Part shown: piece by piece, positions 53,088-60,675 of the stretch
Numbering within the stretch: position 1 is the first letter of the stretch
Layout: every line of letters starts with the position of its first letter
Assembly (NCBI GenBank): GCA_017303475.1
Contig: JAFLBO010000013.1
Coordinates: 98,797 to 162,796 of the forward strand
Length of the DNA: 64,000 nt
Source: Chitinophagales bacterium
Lineage (GTDB): Bacteria > Bacteroidota > Bacteroidia > Chitinophagales > Saprospiraceae
Direction: 5' to 3'
Made by a program: the position numbers and the translations under genes
The notes under the pieces: model-generated
What the model saw: only the letters and a program-made list of their open reading frames with translations
Database searches by the model: none
What the model was told of the DNA's origin: nothing

Positions 53088-54293
53088 ATGAACCTTCTTC
53101 AGCTCACCCACAAATTCCCCTACCCGCTCAAAGACGGTGGCGCCATTGCCGTTACCTATCTGGCAAAGGCCTATGCGGCGCTGGGACATGAGGTGACGCT
53201 GCTTTCCATGAATACCAGCAAACACTGGTTTGATGTGGATACCCTTCCGCCGGATGTCAATCATTACAAAGACATTCACACCGTTTATGTAGAAAACCAT
53301 ATCCGGCCTGTTCCGGCACTGCGCAATTTGTTGTTCAGCCGGAAATCCTATCATGTGGAACGGTTTGAAAACGAAGCGTTTGCCCAAAAACTGGCAGAAC
53401 TGCTGCAAAACGAGTCGTACGACGTAGTGCAGCTGGAATCCATTTTTCTGGCCCCCTACCTGCCCGTAATCCGGCAATACGCTCCTCAGGCAAAGGCCGT
53501 GCTGCGGGCGCACAATGTGGAACACGAGATCTGGGAACGCGTGGCCGACAATGCCCAGCTGCTCAAAAAATGGTACCTCAACCAGATCACGCCGCGACTA
53601 AAAAAATACGAACTCGAGCAAATCAACCACTGCGATCTGGTGGTGGGCATCACCCGCCGGGATGTGGAGCGTTTTCAGCAAATGGGTCTGACGCGCCCCG
53701 CAACGGTGTGCCCCATCGGACTGGATTGCCGGGATTACCGGCCGGATCCATCGAGTTTTGAAAGGCCGCTCAGTTTGTCGTTTATTGGTTCGCTGGACTG
53801 GATGCCCAATCAGGAAGGACTGCGCTGGTTTCTGGATCAGGTGTGGCTGCCGCTGCTGGCTCCGCGTTTCCCCGAGCTTAGTTTCCATATAGCTGGCCGC
53901 ACCGCACCGGCCTGGATCAGGGAGTTGCAGCTCGAGCGGGTGTTTTTTCACGGCGAAGTGCCCAGTGCGCCGAATTTCATCAACCAGCACTCCGTCATGG
54001 CCGTACCGTTGCTCTCCGGCGGCGGCATGCGCGCCAAAATCCTGGAAGGTATGGCCGTAGGCAAAGTGGTGCTCTCCACCTCCCTGGGCATGGAAGGCAT
54101 TGACGCCAGCCACCAGCACGATTGCCTGCTGGCCGACACCCCCGAGGCCTGGCTGCAGGCCATTCAGTACTGCTACGATGCCGGCCCGGCGCTCGCGCAA
54201 ATGGGCGCGCACGCGAGGGAATTTTGTGAACGGGAGTTTGATAATGAACGGTTGGCGAGGAGATTGGTGGAGAGGTTGGGGGAAAAGCTGTGA
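53088..54293 (+). CDS. Glycosyltransferase family 4-type protein
   Basis: About 401 residues, GT-B fold, from MNLLQLTHKFPYPLKDGGAI; the open frame upstream is translated repeat. N-domain: 'KDGGAIAVTYLAKAYAALGHEVTLL'; C-domain: 'LSFIGSLDWMPNQEGLRWFLDQVW' (core 'GSLDWMPNQEG'), 'HGEVPSAPNFINQHSVMAVPLLSGGGMRAKILEGMAVG' (core 'GGGMRAKILEGMAVGK', the donor-nucleotide E-x7-E-like loop). It is likely to transfer a sugar from a nucleotide donor in exopolysaccharide, lipopolysaccharide or protein glycan building. The acceptor is unknown, and no other glycan gene is next to it. Confidence 0.88.
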   Translation: MNLLQLTHKFPYPLKDGGAIAVTYLAKAYAALGHEVTLLSMNTSKHWFDVDTLPPDVNHYKDIHTVYVENHIRPVPALRNLLFSRKSYHVERFENEAFAQKLAELLQNESYDVVQLESIFLAPYLPVIRQYAPQAKAVLRAHNVEHEIWERVADNAQLLKKWYLNQITPRLKKYELEQINHCDLVVGITRRDVERFQQMGLTRPATVCPIGLDCRDYRPDPSSFERPLSLSFIGSLDWMPNQEGLRWFLDQVWLPLLAPRFPELSFHIAGRTAPAWIRELQLERVFFHGEVPSAPNFINQHSVMAVPLLSGGGMRAKILEGMAVGKVVLSTSLGMEGIDASHQHDCLLADTPEAWLQAIQYCYDAGPALAQMGAHAREFCEREFDNERLARRLVERLGEKL

Positions 54294-54464
54294 TTATCAA
54301 GACTTTTTTACCGTTGGCGTACTCGCCAACAATCACGTCGGCATTTAATACAACGTGAGTTGTCAGATTTGAGCAGCCTGGAAATAAGATTATACCACTC
54401 ATTCCACCGATTTTTGTTGGCGAGGATGCCAACATGGAAAAAAATGACCGGTTGGCGAATAGAT

Positions 54465-54856
54465 CCACACTACTGGACATTTTGGTTTCAGACCTATAAG
54501 TTTTTGGAAACCTACGGTATGTACACAAGTTAAATAGAGAATCAATTTCTGAGATTATCCCCATTAATAACATCTAGCATCTTGTAACCCGCTGTTTTAA
54601 CGGCGGGCAAAAGTCGCCCCCCCATTACATCTAGCATCTTTACAAAACATCACATCTTCAAGAGGTTATGGATGCTGATGCTCTGCAAAGATGCTAGATG
54701 TGAATAGTGGGGTATTCCTGGCCACTCGTTAAAACGAGTGGTTACAAGATGTTAGATGTGTTTCCAGATTGCCTTAACATCCATATATAACTTGTGTACA
54801 TACCGTAGGTTTCCAAAAACCTTATAGGTCTGAAACCAAAATGTCCAGTAGTGTAC
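54465..54856. mobile_element. 392-bp foldback MITE-like element with 8-bp target duplication
   Basis: Terminal inverted repeats of about 65 bases start ACACTACTGGACATTTTGG at each end and match with one or two changes. The direct 8-base repeat AATAGATC flanks it at 54457-54464 and 54857-54864. The inside (ACATCTAGCATCTT...AAGATGCTAGATGT) is itself an imperfect long inverted repeat whose two arms each carry a small hairpin, with loops around GTTTTAAC. No transposase is encoded, so it is a non-autonomous element of unknown family. It lies 25 bases before the small gene at 54882. Confidence 0.82.
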
Positions 54857-54881
54857 AATAGATCACACTCCCTTCAACACC

Positions 54882-55127
54882 ATGATTTATCAAGCTCCCA
54901 TCAACTTGTCCATTCCGGGTAAAACAGTGCAAGCCATCATTGACCTGGATACCGGTCTAATCGGTTTTTCTGAATTGATCAACGGTGAAACCGTCGAATT
55001 CACCTATGCAGAAAGTCCGGTAGCCTACAGAGAAGCGTTCCTGAACCGGCTATCATCCTTGTTTGCTGAAAAAAGCCTGGGAAATTTTAAGATATCCCGA
55101 AAAAACCAGCGGGTCATGGATACTTAG
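54882..55127 (+). CDS. Small hypothetical protein
   Basis: 81 residues, soluble, with beta-rich opening ('INLSIPGKTVQAIIDLDTGLIGF') and a basic C-terminus. No recognised family. The start lies 25 bases after the foldback element, which may have displaced or provided its promoter. Codon use looks ordinary for the window. It may be a real small gene or a remnant. Confidence 0.5.
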   Translation: MIYQAPINLSIPGKTVQAIIDLDTGLIGFSELINGETVEFTYAESPVAYREAFLNRLSSLFAEKSLGNFKISRKNQRVMDT

Positions 55128-55208
55128 AAAATCCTTTCCAACCCAACCCTTTAACCCCACGGTAACCTCTGCGAAAATCTGCGGGAAATCCATCAACGCG
55201 AAAAACCT

Positions 55209-55320
55209 AACCCGGACGGCGGCTGAACCCGGCGGCACTTGAGCCTTAAACAATACGGCGGCTAAACCCGCCGGTACAGGAGCCCTAACCAATACGGCGG
55301 CTGAACCCGCCGGTACGGGA
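55209..55320. repeat. GGCGGCTAAACCCGCCGGTAC hairpins, three copies
   Basis: Copies at about 55206-55230, 55257-55276 and 55299-55318 form short stems GGCGG...CCGCC. One copy also lies at 389-410. They are between the small gene and the type B T9SS gene. Confidence 0.85.
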
Positions 55321-55323
55321 AAC

Positions 55324-55386
55324 GTGCTGACCCAAAACTCCCGCACCACTTGAACATTCGAAATTGGCCATTGGATATTGGATATT
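55324..55386 (+). repeat. Third copy of the GTGCTGACGCC / TTGGACATT repeat
   Basis: GTGCTGACCCAAA...CCACTTGAACATTCG then TTGGATATT units, closely related to 53023-53085 and in the same orientation relative to the downstream gene. Confidence 0.8.
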
Positions 55387-55396
55387 CCACTTTCCC

Positions 55397-55404
55397 TACC
55401 TTTG
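55397..55404 (+). promoter_or_regulatory. Minus-7 box TACCTTTG
   Basis: Perfect TAnnTTTG match only four bases before the ATG at 55409, so transcription should begin at or within a base or two of the start codon: a leaderless mRNA. Confidence 0.65.
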
Positions 55405-55408
55405 CCGA

Positions 55409-57217
55409 ATGAAGAACTTTTTGCCGGTATTATTCCTGCTGCCTGCCTTGCTTGCCGCACAGGACCAATACATCAAAACCTACGATCATTACTTCACTGA
55501 TCGGGCTAATGCCATTGAGGTGCTGCCAGGCGGTCGCATGGTGCTCGTGGGCGCTACGGCCCTGCAAAACAGCAGTCAGCAAGCCATGATGGTACTCATG
55601 GTGGAAGAAGACGGGCAGATTGCCTGGACCAGAACCTACACTGCCGAAGCGCCACGCGCTGAGGCGCTGGATGTATTCCGGGCCAACGACGGCAACCTGA
55701 TCATCACCTACGATGCCTTCAACAGCGCCGGTGAAGCCAAAGCCAGCTGGATGAAAATCAAACCCTCCGATGGTTCGGTTGTCTGGAACAAACGCGCCCT
55801 GCCCTCCTGCCGACTGCTCCGTATTTCTCCCTTGCAGGACGGCTACCTGCTTACCGGCGATTATGTGATTTCACCTACCGACCGCGACGCGCTGGCCGTT
55901 AAAATCAACGAATCCGGCGACATGGTGTGGTTTAATATCTTCGGCGAACCAGGCTATGAACAACTGGGTGAAGGATGGCAGGATGCGCAAGGACTCATCC
56001 ATTGTGCCGGTTATCATATTGAAACCAACGAATCGCAGGGCATTTACGCCAAATTCAATGCCGCCGGCGATCTGGTAGGCACGATTCAGCGTTATTCCAT
56101 TGGCGACAATACTGATCTTCTGAGCCACATTGCACCACTTGCCAATGGCGGCTTTATGTTTGCCGGAAACTCCCAAGGTTTCACCGACGGAAATGCCCGC
56201 GCCTGGACCCTCACCACCGACGAAGCCGGCAATGTCAAAACCTCCTTCACTTACGGCATACCAGGAAAACACATCGGCGTAACCGACCTCATTGGGCTGC
56301 CTGGCGATCAATTTGTGCTGAGTCTGGGCCGCCCTGGCAACAGCGGCACGCCAGCCACGCTGATTAAGATCAATGCCAACAACGACATGCTCTGGCAAAA
56401 CACCTACAAAGGCGATGGCGCCGCCAACATGCTTTGGCAGGTGGAAAGTTACGACGATGGCTTCGTGAGCGCGGGCGTGAGCGGCGCAGGTACCCAAACC
56501 AACATGCTGCTTGCGCGCACGGATCGCAATGGCAAATCCGGCGATTGCTGTCCGGCAGCCGCCGGGCTGAAACGGGAAAGCGTTTCTCCGGAGCAAAGCA
56601 CCATGGTACCCAACGAAACCACCGTTTTCCTCACAGAAAATGTATTGTCAACCGTTTCAGAGGAGAGCAGTCTGGTGCAAACCATCTGCCAGCCCATTGA
56701 AGTAGATTTCCAGATTGCCGACAGTTCCCTGTGCCCGGGAGAGTGTACACAGATCATTTTCCTGAGCAATGCCGCCGGTGTGGAATACACCATGACCATT
56801 GTTGGCGCTGAACCGGATCCGGGCATTCCCGGTCGGATTTGCCACACAGAAGGCGGTCAGATTGTGGTAACCCGCACCGGCGCCTTCAATGGCTGCCAGA
56901 ATGAGTTGTCGAAAACCGTAGAAATAGGCGCCAAAGACGATATGTTTCCCAACGCCTTTACGCCCAATGGCGACGGAGCCAACGATGTGTTCCGCCCAAT
57001 TTACCCTTGCGAGGTAGTGGCATCCAAACTTCAGGTGTATTCCCGCTGGGGCGAAAAAGTGTTTGAAACCAACAACCCAAACCAAGGCTGGGACGGCAAA
57101 TACAACAACCTCGATGCCCCATCCGATGTGTACATCTGGCGGGTGGAATACGAAGCCATCCGCGCCGGACAACAATCAACTTTCACCCAAAGCGGCGACG
57201 TAACGTTGTTACGGTAG
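55409..57217 (+). CDS. Secreted beta-propeller-like protein with T9SS type B (gliding) C-terminal domain
   Basis: About 602 residues from MKNFLPVLFLLPALLAAQ. The middle is a repeated beta structure with blade-like motifs such as 'GGRMVLVGAT', 'DGYLLTGDYV', 'GGFMFAGNSQG', 'DQFVLSLGR', 'DGFVSAGV', which fits a seven-bladed propeller. After a linker ('VDFQIADSSLCPGECTQIIF') comes the type B domain with the known 'FPNAFTPNGDGANDVFRP' and 'LQVYSRWGEKVFE' and 'GWDGKYNN' marks. It should be exported by T9SS and held on the surface, possibly by proteins moving with the gliding machinery. The start is fixed by a TACCTTTG box at 55397. Confidence 0.85.
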   Translation: MKNFLPVLFLLPALLAAQDQYIKTYDHYFTDRANAIEVLPGGRMVLVGATALQNSSQQAMMVLMVEEDGQIAWTRTYTAEAPRAEALDVFRANDGNLIITYDAFNSAGEAKASWMKIKPSDGSVVWNKRALPSCRLLRISPLQDGYLLTGDYVISPTDRDALAVKINESGDMVWFNIFGEPGYEQLGEGWQDAQGLIHCAGYHIETNESQGIYAKFNAAGDLVGTIQRYSIGDNTDLLSHIAPLANGGFMFAGNSQGFTDGNARAWTLTTDEAGNVKTSFTYGIPGKHIGVTDLIGLPGDQFVLSLGRPGNSGTPATLIKINANNDMLWQNTYKGDGAANMLWQVESYDDGFVSAGVSGAGTQTNMLLARTDRNGKSGDCCPAAAGLKRESVSPEQSTMVPNETTVFLTENVLSTVSEESSLVQTICQPIEVDFQIADSSLCPGECTQIIFLSNAAGVEYTMTIVGAEPDPGIPGRICHTEGGQIVVTRTGAFNGCQNELSKTVEIGAKDDMFPNAFTPNGDGANDVFRPIYPCEVVASKLQVYSRWGEKVFETNNPNQGWDGKYNNLDAPSDVYIWRVEYEAIRAGQQSTFTQSGDVTLLR

Positions 57218-57296
57218 ACGGTAGACGGCCATCCACCGTAAGCCGTCCACCGTAAACCGTCCACCGTAAGCCGTCAACCGTCTACCGTCCACCGTC
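57218..57296. repeat. CCGTMMR 7-mer array between the T9SS gene and mazG
   Basis: GTAGACG units on the left, then CCGTCCA/CCGTAAG 7-mers to the mazG start. The first units overlap the T9SS stop codon; the last (CCGTC) touches the mazG ATG. Related to 33921-33979 (TGGACGG against TGGACGA). Confidence 0.85.
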
Positions 57297-58064
57297 ATGA
57301 ACACCCACCAACAAAAAACAGAGGCCTTCGGCCGATTGCTCACCATCATGGACGAACTCCGGGAACAGTGTCCCTGGGATCGGAAACAAACACATGAAAC
57401 CCTGCGCAACCTCACTATCGAGGAAACCTATGAGCTGGCCGATGCTATTCTCTCAAACGACCTGAACGGGATTAAGGAAGAGATTGGCGACATCATGCTG
57501 CACATGGTATTCTACGCCCGCATTGCCTCCGAACAAGGCGCCTGGGATGTAGCAGATGCCCTGCATGCTATTTGTGAGAAGCTCATTTCCCGCCACCCGC
57601 ATATCTACGGCGATGTAAAAGTGGCCGATGAAGCCGAGGTAAAACGCAACTGGGAGCAACTCAAGCTCAAGGAAGGGAAAAAATCGCTGCTTGCCGGTGT
57701 GCCGTCCGGACTTCCGGCCATAGTGAAAGCCTACCGCATGCAGGAAAAAACCAAACAGGTGGGGTTTGAGTGGGAAAACACCGAACAGGTATGGGCCAAG
57801 GTGGAAGAAGAACTCGGCGAATTGCAGGAAAATGTGCGCAACAACGCCCCGATAGCAGACATCGAAGAAGAGTTTGGCGATGTGTTATTCTCCCTGGTCA
57901 ATTACGCCCGCTTCATTGGTGTAGATCCGGAAACAGCCCTGGAACGCGTGAATCGCAAGTTCAAATCCCGTTTTGAATACATCGAACAGCAGGCCCCAAA
58001 ACCACTCCAGGATATGACCCTCGCCGAAATGGATGCGCTGTGGAATGAGGCTAAGAAGCGGTGA
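57297..58064 (+). CDS. mazG: Nucleoside triphosphate pyrophosphohydrolase
   Basis: 255 residues with two MazG domains: the first with 'CPWDRKQTHETLRNLTIEETYEL' (cores 'CPWDRKQT' and EExxE), 'GIKEEIGDIMLHMVFYARIA'; the second with 'WAKVEEELGELQE' and 'IEEEFGDVLFSLVNYAR'. It hydrolyses NTPs or dNTPs to NMP plus pyrophosphate and helps clear damaged or excess nucleotides and ppGpp-related signals. Length is normal. The stop is directly followed by a TTTGATGGG array. Confidence 0.93.
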   Translation: MNTHQQKTEAFGRLLTIMDELREQCPWDRKQTHETLRNLTIEETYELADAILSNDLNGIKEEIGDIMLHMVFYARIASEQGAWDVADALHAICEKLISRHPHIYGDVKVADEAEVKRNWEQLKLKEGKKSLLAGVPSGLPAIVKAYRMQEKTKQVGFEWENTEQVWAKVEEELGELQENVRNNAPIADIEEEFGDVLFSLVNYARFIGVDPETALERVNRKFKSRFEYIEQQAPKPLQDMTLAEMDALWNEAKKR

Positions 58065-58139
58065 AAGGGGTTGATGGGTTTGATGGGTTTGATGGGTTTG
58101 ATGGGTTTGATGGGTTTGATGGGTTTGATGGGTTTGAGG
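58065..58139 (+). repeat. TTTGATGGG 9-mer array at the mazG 3' end
   Basis: Seven units starting six bases after the stop, in the coding-strand orientation, as with the array at 412-475. Confidence 0.9.
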
Positions 58140-58196
58140 TGCATGCGGGTTTAGCCGCTGCTGCTATGAGTAATCAATAGACTAAAAAAGTTTCAT

Positions 58197-58330
58197 TAAC
58201 GTCGCGTAGGCCTCAGCCCACGCGGAGTGCGAAGCACTCCAACATCAGTAACCCCGGAACGTGTTCCGGGAGCTACACCAGGTGATACCGAGTGCTACAC
58301 CCCCCGGAACGTGTTCCGGGCGTTCCAGAA
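58197..58330. repeat. CGGAACGTGTTCC hairpins and GGAGTGC hairpin
   Basis: GGAGTGC-GAA-GCACTCC (58218-58240), then CCCCGGAACGTGTTCCGGG twice (58249-58270, 58308-58322). The second copy encodes the last residues of the M50 protease gene (RNTFRGV). Confidence 0.85.
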
Positions 58331-58945
58331 CGACATCAGCACCGCCATGGCGAGCCAGATATACATCCATATCTGCGCCGGGAACAAGCCCACCACCTTC
58401 TCGTACATGGCCAGATCGCTGCTGGGTCCCACATTGAAATCCTGGATAATATACAACACTGCTGCCAGGCCCAGAAACATGAGTACATCCTGATCCCAGG
58501 TAGTTTTCAGGGCAAAAAACACCAGCGATGCCGCAAATGCCCACAAAATACCCGTACTGGTAAACGATTCAAACCAAATCAGTCCAACCAGCGCCATCAA
58601 CACAGCCATGGTAATGAGGGTCCCTTGTGCCAGTCTGTGGTGTTTGGCGCCAATCCGAAACAGGATATTTCCCAAAATGGCGCTGCCGAGATAGCCGCCC
58701 ACCAGCACCAGTCCGGCGCTTCCACCCCGGGTTTTGGTATACCCGCTGCCATCAGGATTAATCTGCAGGCCTTCCACCGAGCCGCCACTCAGCAAGGCCC
58801 CCAGGGCATGCCCGAATTCGTGCAGAATGGTTACCAGCAGGGTAACGGGATATAACACCAGTGCGCCAAAGGACCCACCCATGTATTTCAGGATGAGGTA
58901 CACCATTAAAAACAGAAGCAGGCGGAAATGCAGTTGTTTAGGCAT
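58295..58945 (-). CDS. M50-like membrane metalloprotease
   Basis: 216 residues with five or six hydrophobic segments. The zinc site 'ILHEFGHALGALLSGG' (HExxH, about residue 43) is followed by 'GGSAGLVLVGGYLGSAILGN', the usual M50B-like layout for proteins widespread in Bacteroidota and Actinobacteria. The site-2-protease-type role is presumed, but the substrate is unknown. It starts three bases after the GH1 stop, so both are cotranscribed. The C-terminal RNTFRGV is encoded by a CGGAACGTGTTCC repeat. Confidence 0.8.
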   Translation of the reverse strand: MPKQLHFRLLLFLMVYLILKYMGGSFGALVLYPVTLLVTILHEFGHALGALLSGGSVEGLQINPDGSGYTKTRGGSAGLVLVGGYLGSAILGNILFRIGAKHHRLAQGTLITMAVLMALVGLIWFESFTSTGILWAFAASLVFFALKTTWDQDVLMFLGLAAVLYIIQDFNVGPSSDLAMYEKVVGLFPAQIWMYIWLAMAVLMSFWNARNTFRGV

Positions 58946-58948
58946 AGT

Positions 58949-60127
58949 TTACAAATCAAACCCGTTTTCGCGGGTTACGTTGGCATAAAAAGTGGCGGCC
59001 GGGGTTTGCTCCCGTTCCATGGTGTTAAAATCAACGCGCAACAACCCAAACCGGTAGCTGCGTCCGAGATGCCACTCAAAATTATCCCAGGTACTCCAGT
59101 GGATATAGCCCAGCAATGGCACACCATCTTTAATGGCATCTGCACAAACACTGAGGTAGTCTTTGATGGCCTTGATGCGTAGTTGCGGATCGTCGGTACA
59201 AATCCCGTTTTCGGTGATAAACAGCGGTTTTTGGTACTTTTTATGAAACCTGCGCAGCGCCTTGCCAAGTCCTTCCGGCCGGTAAGCCCACATATTGTCG
59301 TGAGGAACGTTCCACGCATCAAGCGTTCGGCTGCCGCTCATGGCATCCACCGGGAAAGGGTTAAAAATCATGTAAGCGTAATAACTCACCCCCCAGAAAT
59401 CACAGCGTTCAAAAGGTTGGGCGGCACGACGCATAAACCACCAGTCTACAAAGGCAGCCACCAGCTTCCCCAAAATCCCCCGGCCTTCAAACAGCGCTGT
59501 GTTAAGCGAAATACCGATGGGGGCGTCGGATTTTTCGCTGATCATCCGGTACGCAATATCATGCGCTGTGCCCATATTATCCAGCACCCTGTTGGCCAGG
59601 AAATAGCGCGCTTTTTTACCTGGTGGAAAATTTCCCAGCATAAAGGCATTCATGGCGTACACATTAGGCTCGTTAAACGTATTCCAATAACTCACGTACT
59701 CGCCGAAGTGTTTCACGCAAAGGCGCACATATTCCAGGTAATAAGGAATGTTATCTTCGTTGGTCCAGGCGCCCATTTTTTCAAACCATTCCGGGTGGGC
59801 AAAATGGTGCAGCACCAGCATGATGCTAACGCCCCGGTTGCGCAGATCCTGGAAAAAGTGCTGGTATTCAGCTACCACTTCCGGCACGAATTTGCCTTGC
59901 GGCTCGGGTTGTATCCTGCTCCAATCCACACCGCAGCGGTAAACGGACCCAAACTGTGCAATCAGGGCCGCATCTGTTTCACGACGAAGTTCATGGTCAG
60001 TGGTCCGTTCAAAAACGGACCCGTCCATGGCTTTTCGGCCGCGCCAGTTGTGTGAACCTGCTGTTTCCACTTGTGCAGCAGCAGTAGAAGTCCCCCAAAT
60101 AAATCCTTCCGGAAAATGGATGCGCAT
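58949..60127 (-). CDS. Glycoside hydrolase family 1 (beta-glucosidase type)
   Basis: 392 residues, shorter than the 440-480 usual for the family. The acid/base Glu is in 'YWNTFNEPNVYAM' and the nucleophile Glu in 'PLFITENGICTDD'; the opening 'FPEGFIWGTSTAAAQVETA' and 'WGVSYYAYMIFN' are typical. No signal peptide, so a cytoplasmic enzyme for beta-linked disaccharides or glycosides is likely. A near-box TAAATTTC at 60156-60163 is 28 bases upstream. It leads a two-gene unit with the M50 protease. Two minus-strand terminator-like hairpins lie upstream (60195-60222, 60355-60393). Confidence 0.9.
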   Translation of the reverse strand: MRIHFPEGFIWGTSTAAAQVETAGSHNWRGRKAMDGSVFERTTDHELRRETDAALIAQFGSVYRCGVDWSRIQPEPQGKFVPEVVAEYQHFFQDLRNRGVSIMLVLHHFAHPEWFEKMGAWTNEDNIPYYLEYVRLCVKHFGEYVSYWNTFNEPNVYAMNAFMLGNFPPGKKARYFLANRVLDNMGTAHDIAYRMISEKSDAPIGISLNTALFEGRGILGKLVAAFVDWWFMRRAAQPFERCDFWGVSYYAYMIFNPFPVDAMSGSRTLDAWNVPHDNMWAYRPEGLGKALRRFHKKYQKPLFITENGICTDDPQLRIKAIKDYLSVCADAIKDGVPLLGYIHWSTWDNFEWHLGRSYRFGLLRVDFNTMEREQTPAATFYANVTRENGFDL

Positions 60128-60155
60128 GATGGCAGAGTGAATGTGTTAGCCGGGC

Positions 60156-60163
60156 GAAATTTA
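60156..60163 (-). promoter_or_regulatory. Candidate minus-7 box TAAATTTC
   Basis: One mismatch from TAnnTTTG on the minus strand, before the GH1 gene. Confidence 0.3.
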
Positions 60164-60194
60164 GGAGGATTTTAGCAAGGGAGCATTATCCTGG

Positions 60195-60222
60195 AAACAA
60201 AAAGACCCACCTGAGTGGGCCT
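60195..60222 (-). terminator. Terminator-like hairpin near the GH1 gene
   Basis: On the minus strand GGCCCAC-TCAG-GTGGGTC is followed by TTTTTGTTT. It lies about 70 bases upstream of the GH1 start, so whatever ends here is transcribed from further right. Confidence 0.6.
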
Positions 60223-60354
60223 TCTTGCGGGGGGTAGGAAGAGGATCGAAAAACCCCGATTAAAACGGGAAAACCGAAAGGCCAAGGGCCATAAGTCTTA
60301 TTCGATTTCTTATCGGTTGGGGTACTATTGAACAGCCGAAACGGCATTTTTGGC

Positions 60355-60393
60355 AAAAAAAAGCCCCTCACCGCGAGCCTAACCGGAAGGGGC
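60355..60393 (-). terminator. Terminator-like hairpin with eight Ts
   Basis: On the minus strand GCCCCT ... AGGGGC, followed by eight Ts. A six-codon frame ATG-GTT-GCC-CCT-TCC-GGT-TAG overlaps the stem, so an attenuator-like leader is possible, but no gene lies between here and the next terminator. Confidence 0.6.
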
Positions 60394-60585
60394 AACCATG
60401 AGATTATAATTGAAACACAACGCAGTGCTTGACTCTTAAGCTGCAAAACAGCGAAAGATCACACCACGAAATGTAACCATACGGTCGATAGTGGTAGTGA
60501 TTAAAAAGTAGATACTTTAAAATCGGAAAGAAAATCGGTTGGGAGAGCAAAGGCCGGCACGAATGCCCGCGGATTAAAAGAAAAA

Positions 60586-60634
60586 GGTTGGCACAAAGAT
60601 AGGGTTGCTTCCCCCATGTGCCAACCTTTTTTTT
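60586..60634. terminator. Bidirectional terminator-like hairpin
   Basis: GGTTGGCACA and TGTGCCAACC arms, with a run of eight Ts after the right arm on the plus strand and TTTTTCTTTTA on the minus strand. It probably ends transcription of the FadL-like gene from 60676. Confidence 0.65.
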
Positions 60635-60675
60635 CAGGTTTTTTGAATTACTGGTACAAAAATACCAGCCTTGTA

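Larger units (their letters stand above)
60128..60675. other. Gene-free region with three terminator-like hairpins
   Basis: Between GH1 and the FadL-like gene. No reliable gene; an 86-codon frame at 60186-60446 on the minus strand overlaps two of the hairpins. A small RNA between 60355 and 60586 is possible but was not recognised. Confidence 0.4.

Noticed and set aside
60186..60446. 86-codon minus-strand gene
   Set aside because: It spans two terminator-like hairpins and has no family resemblance or promoter.
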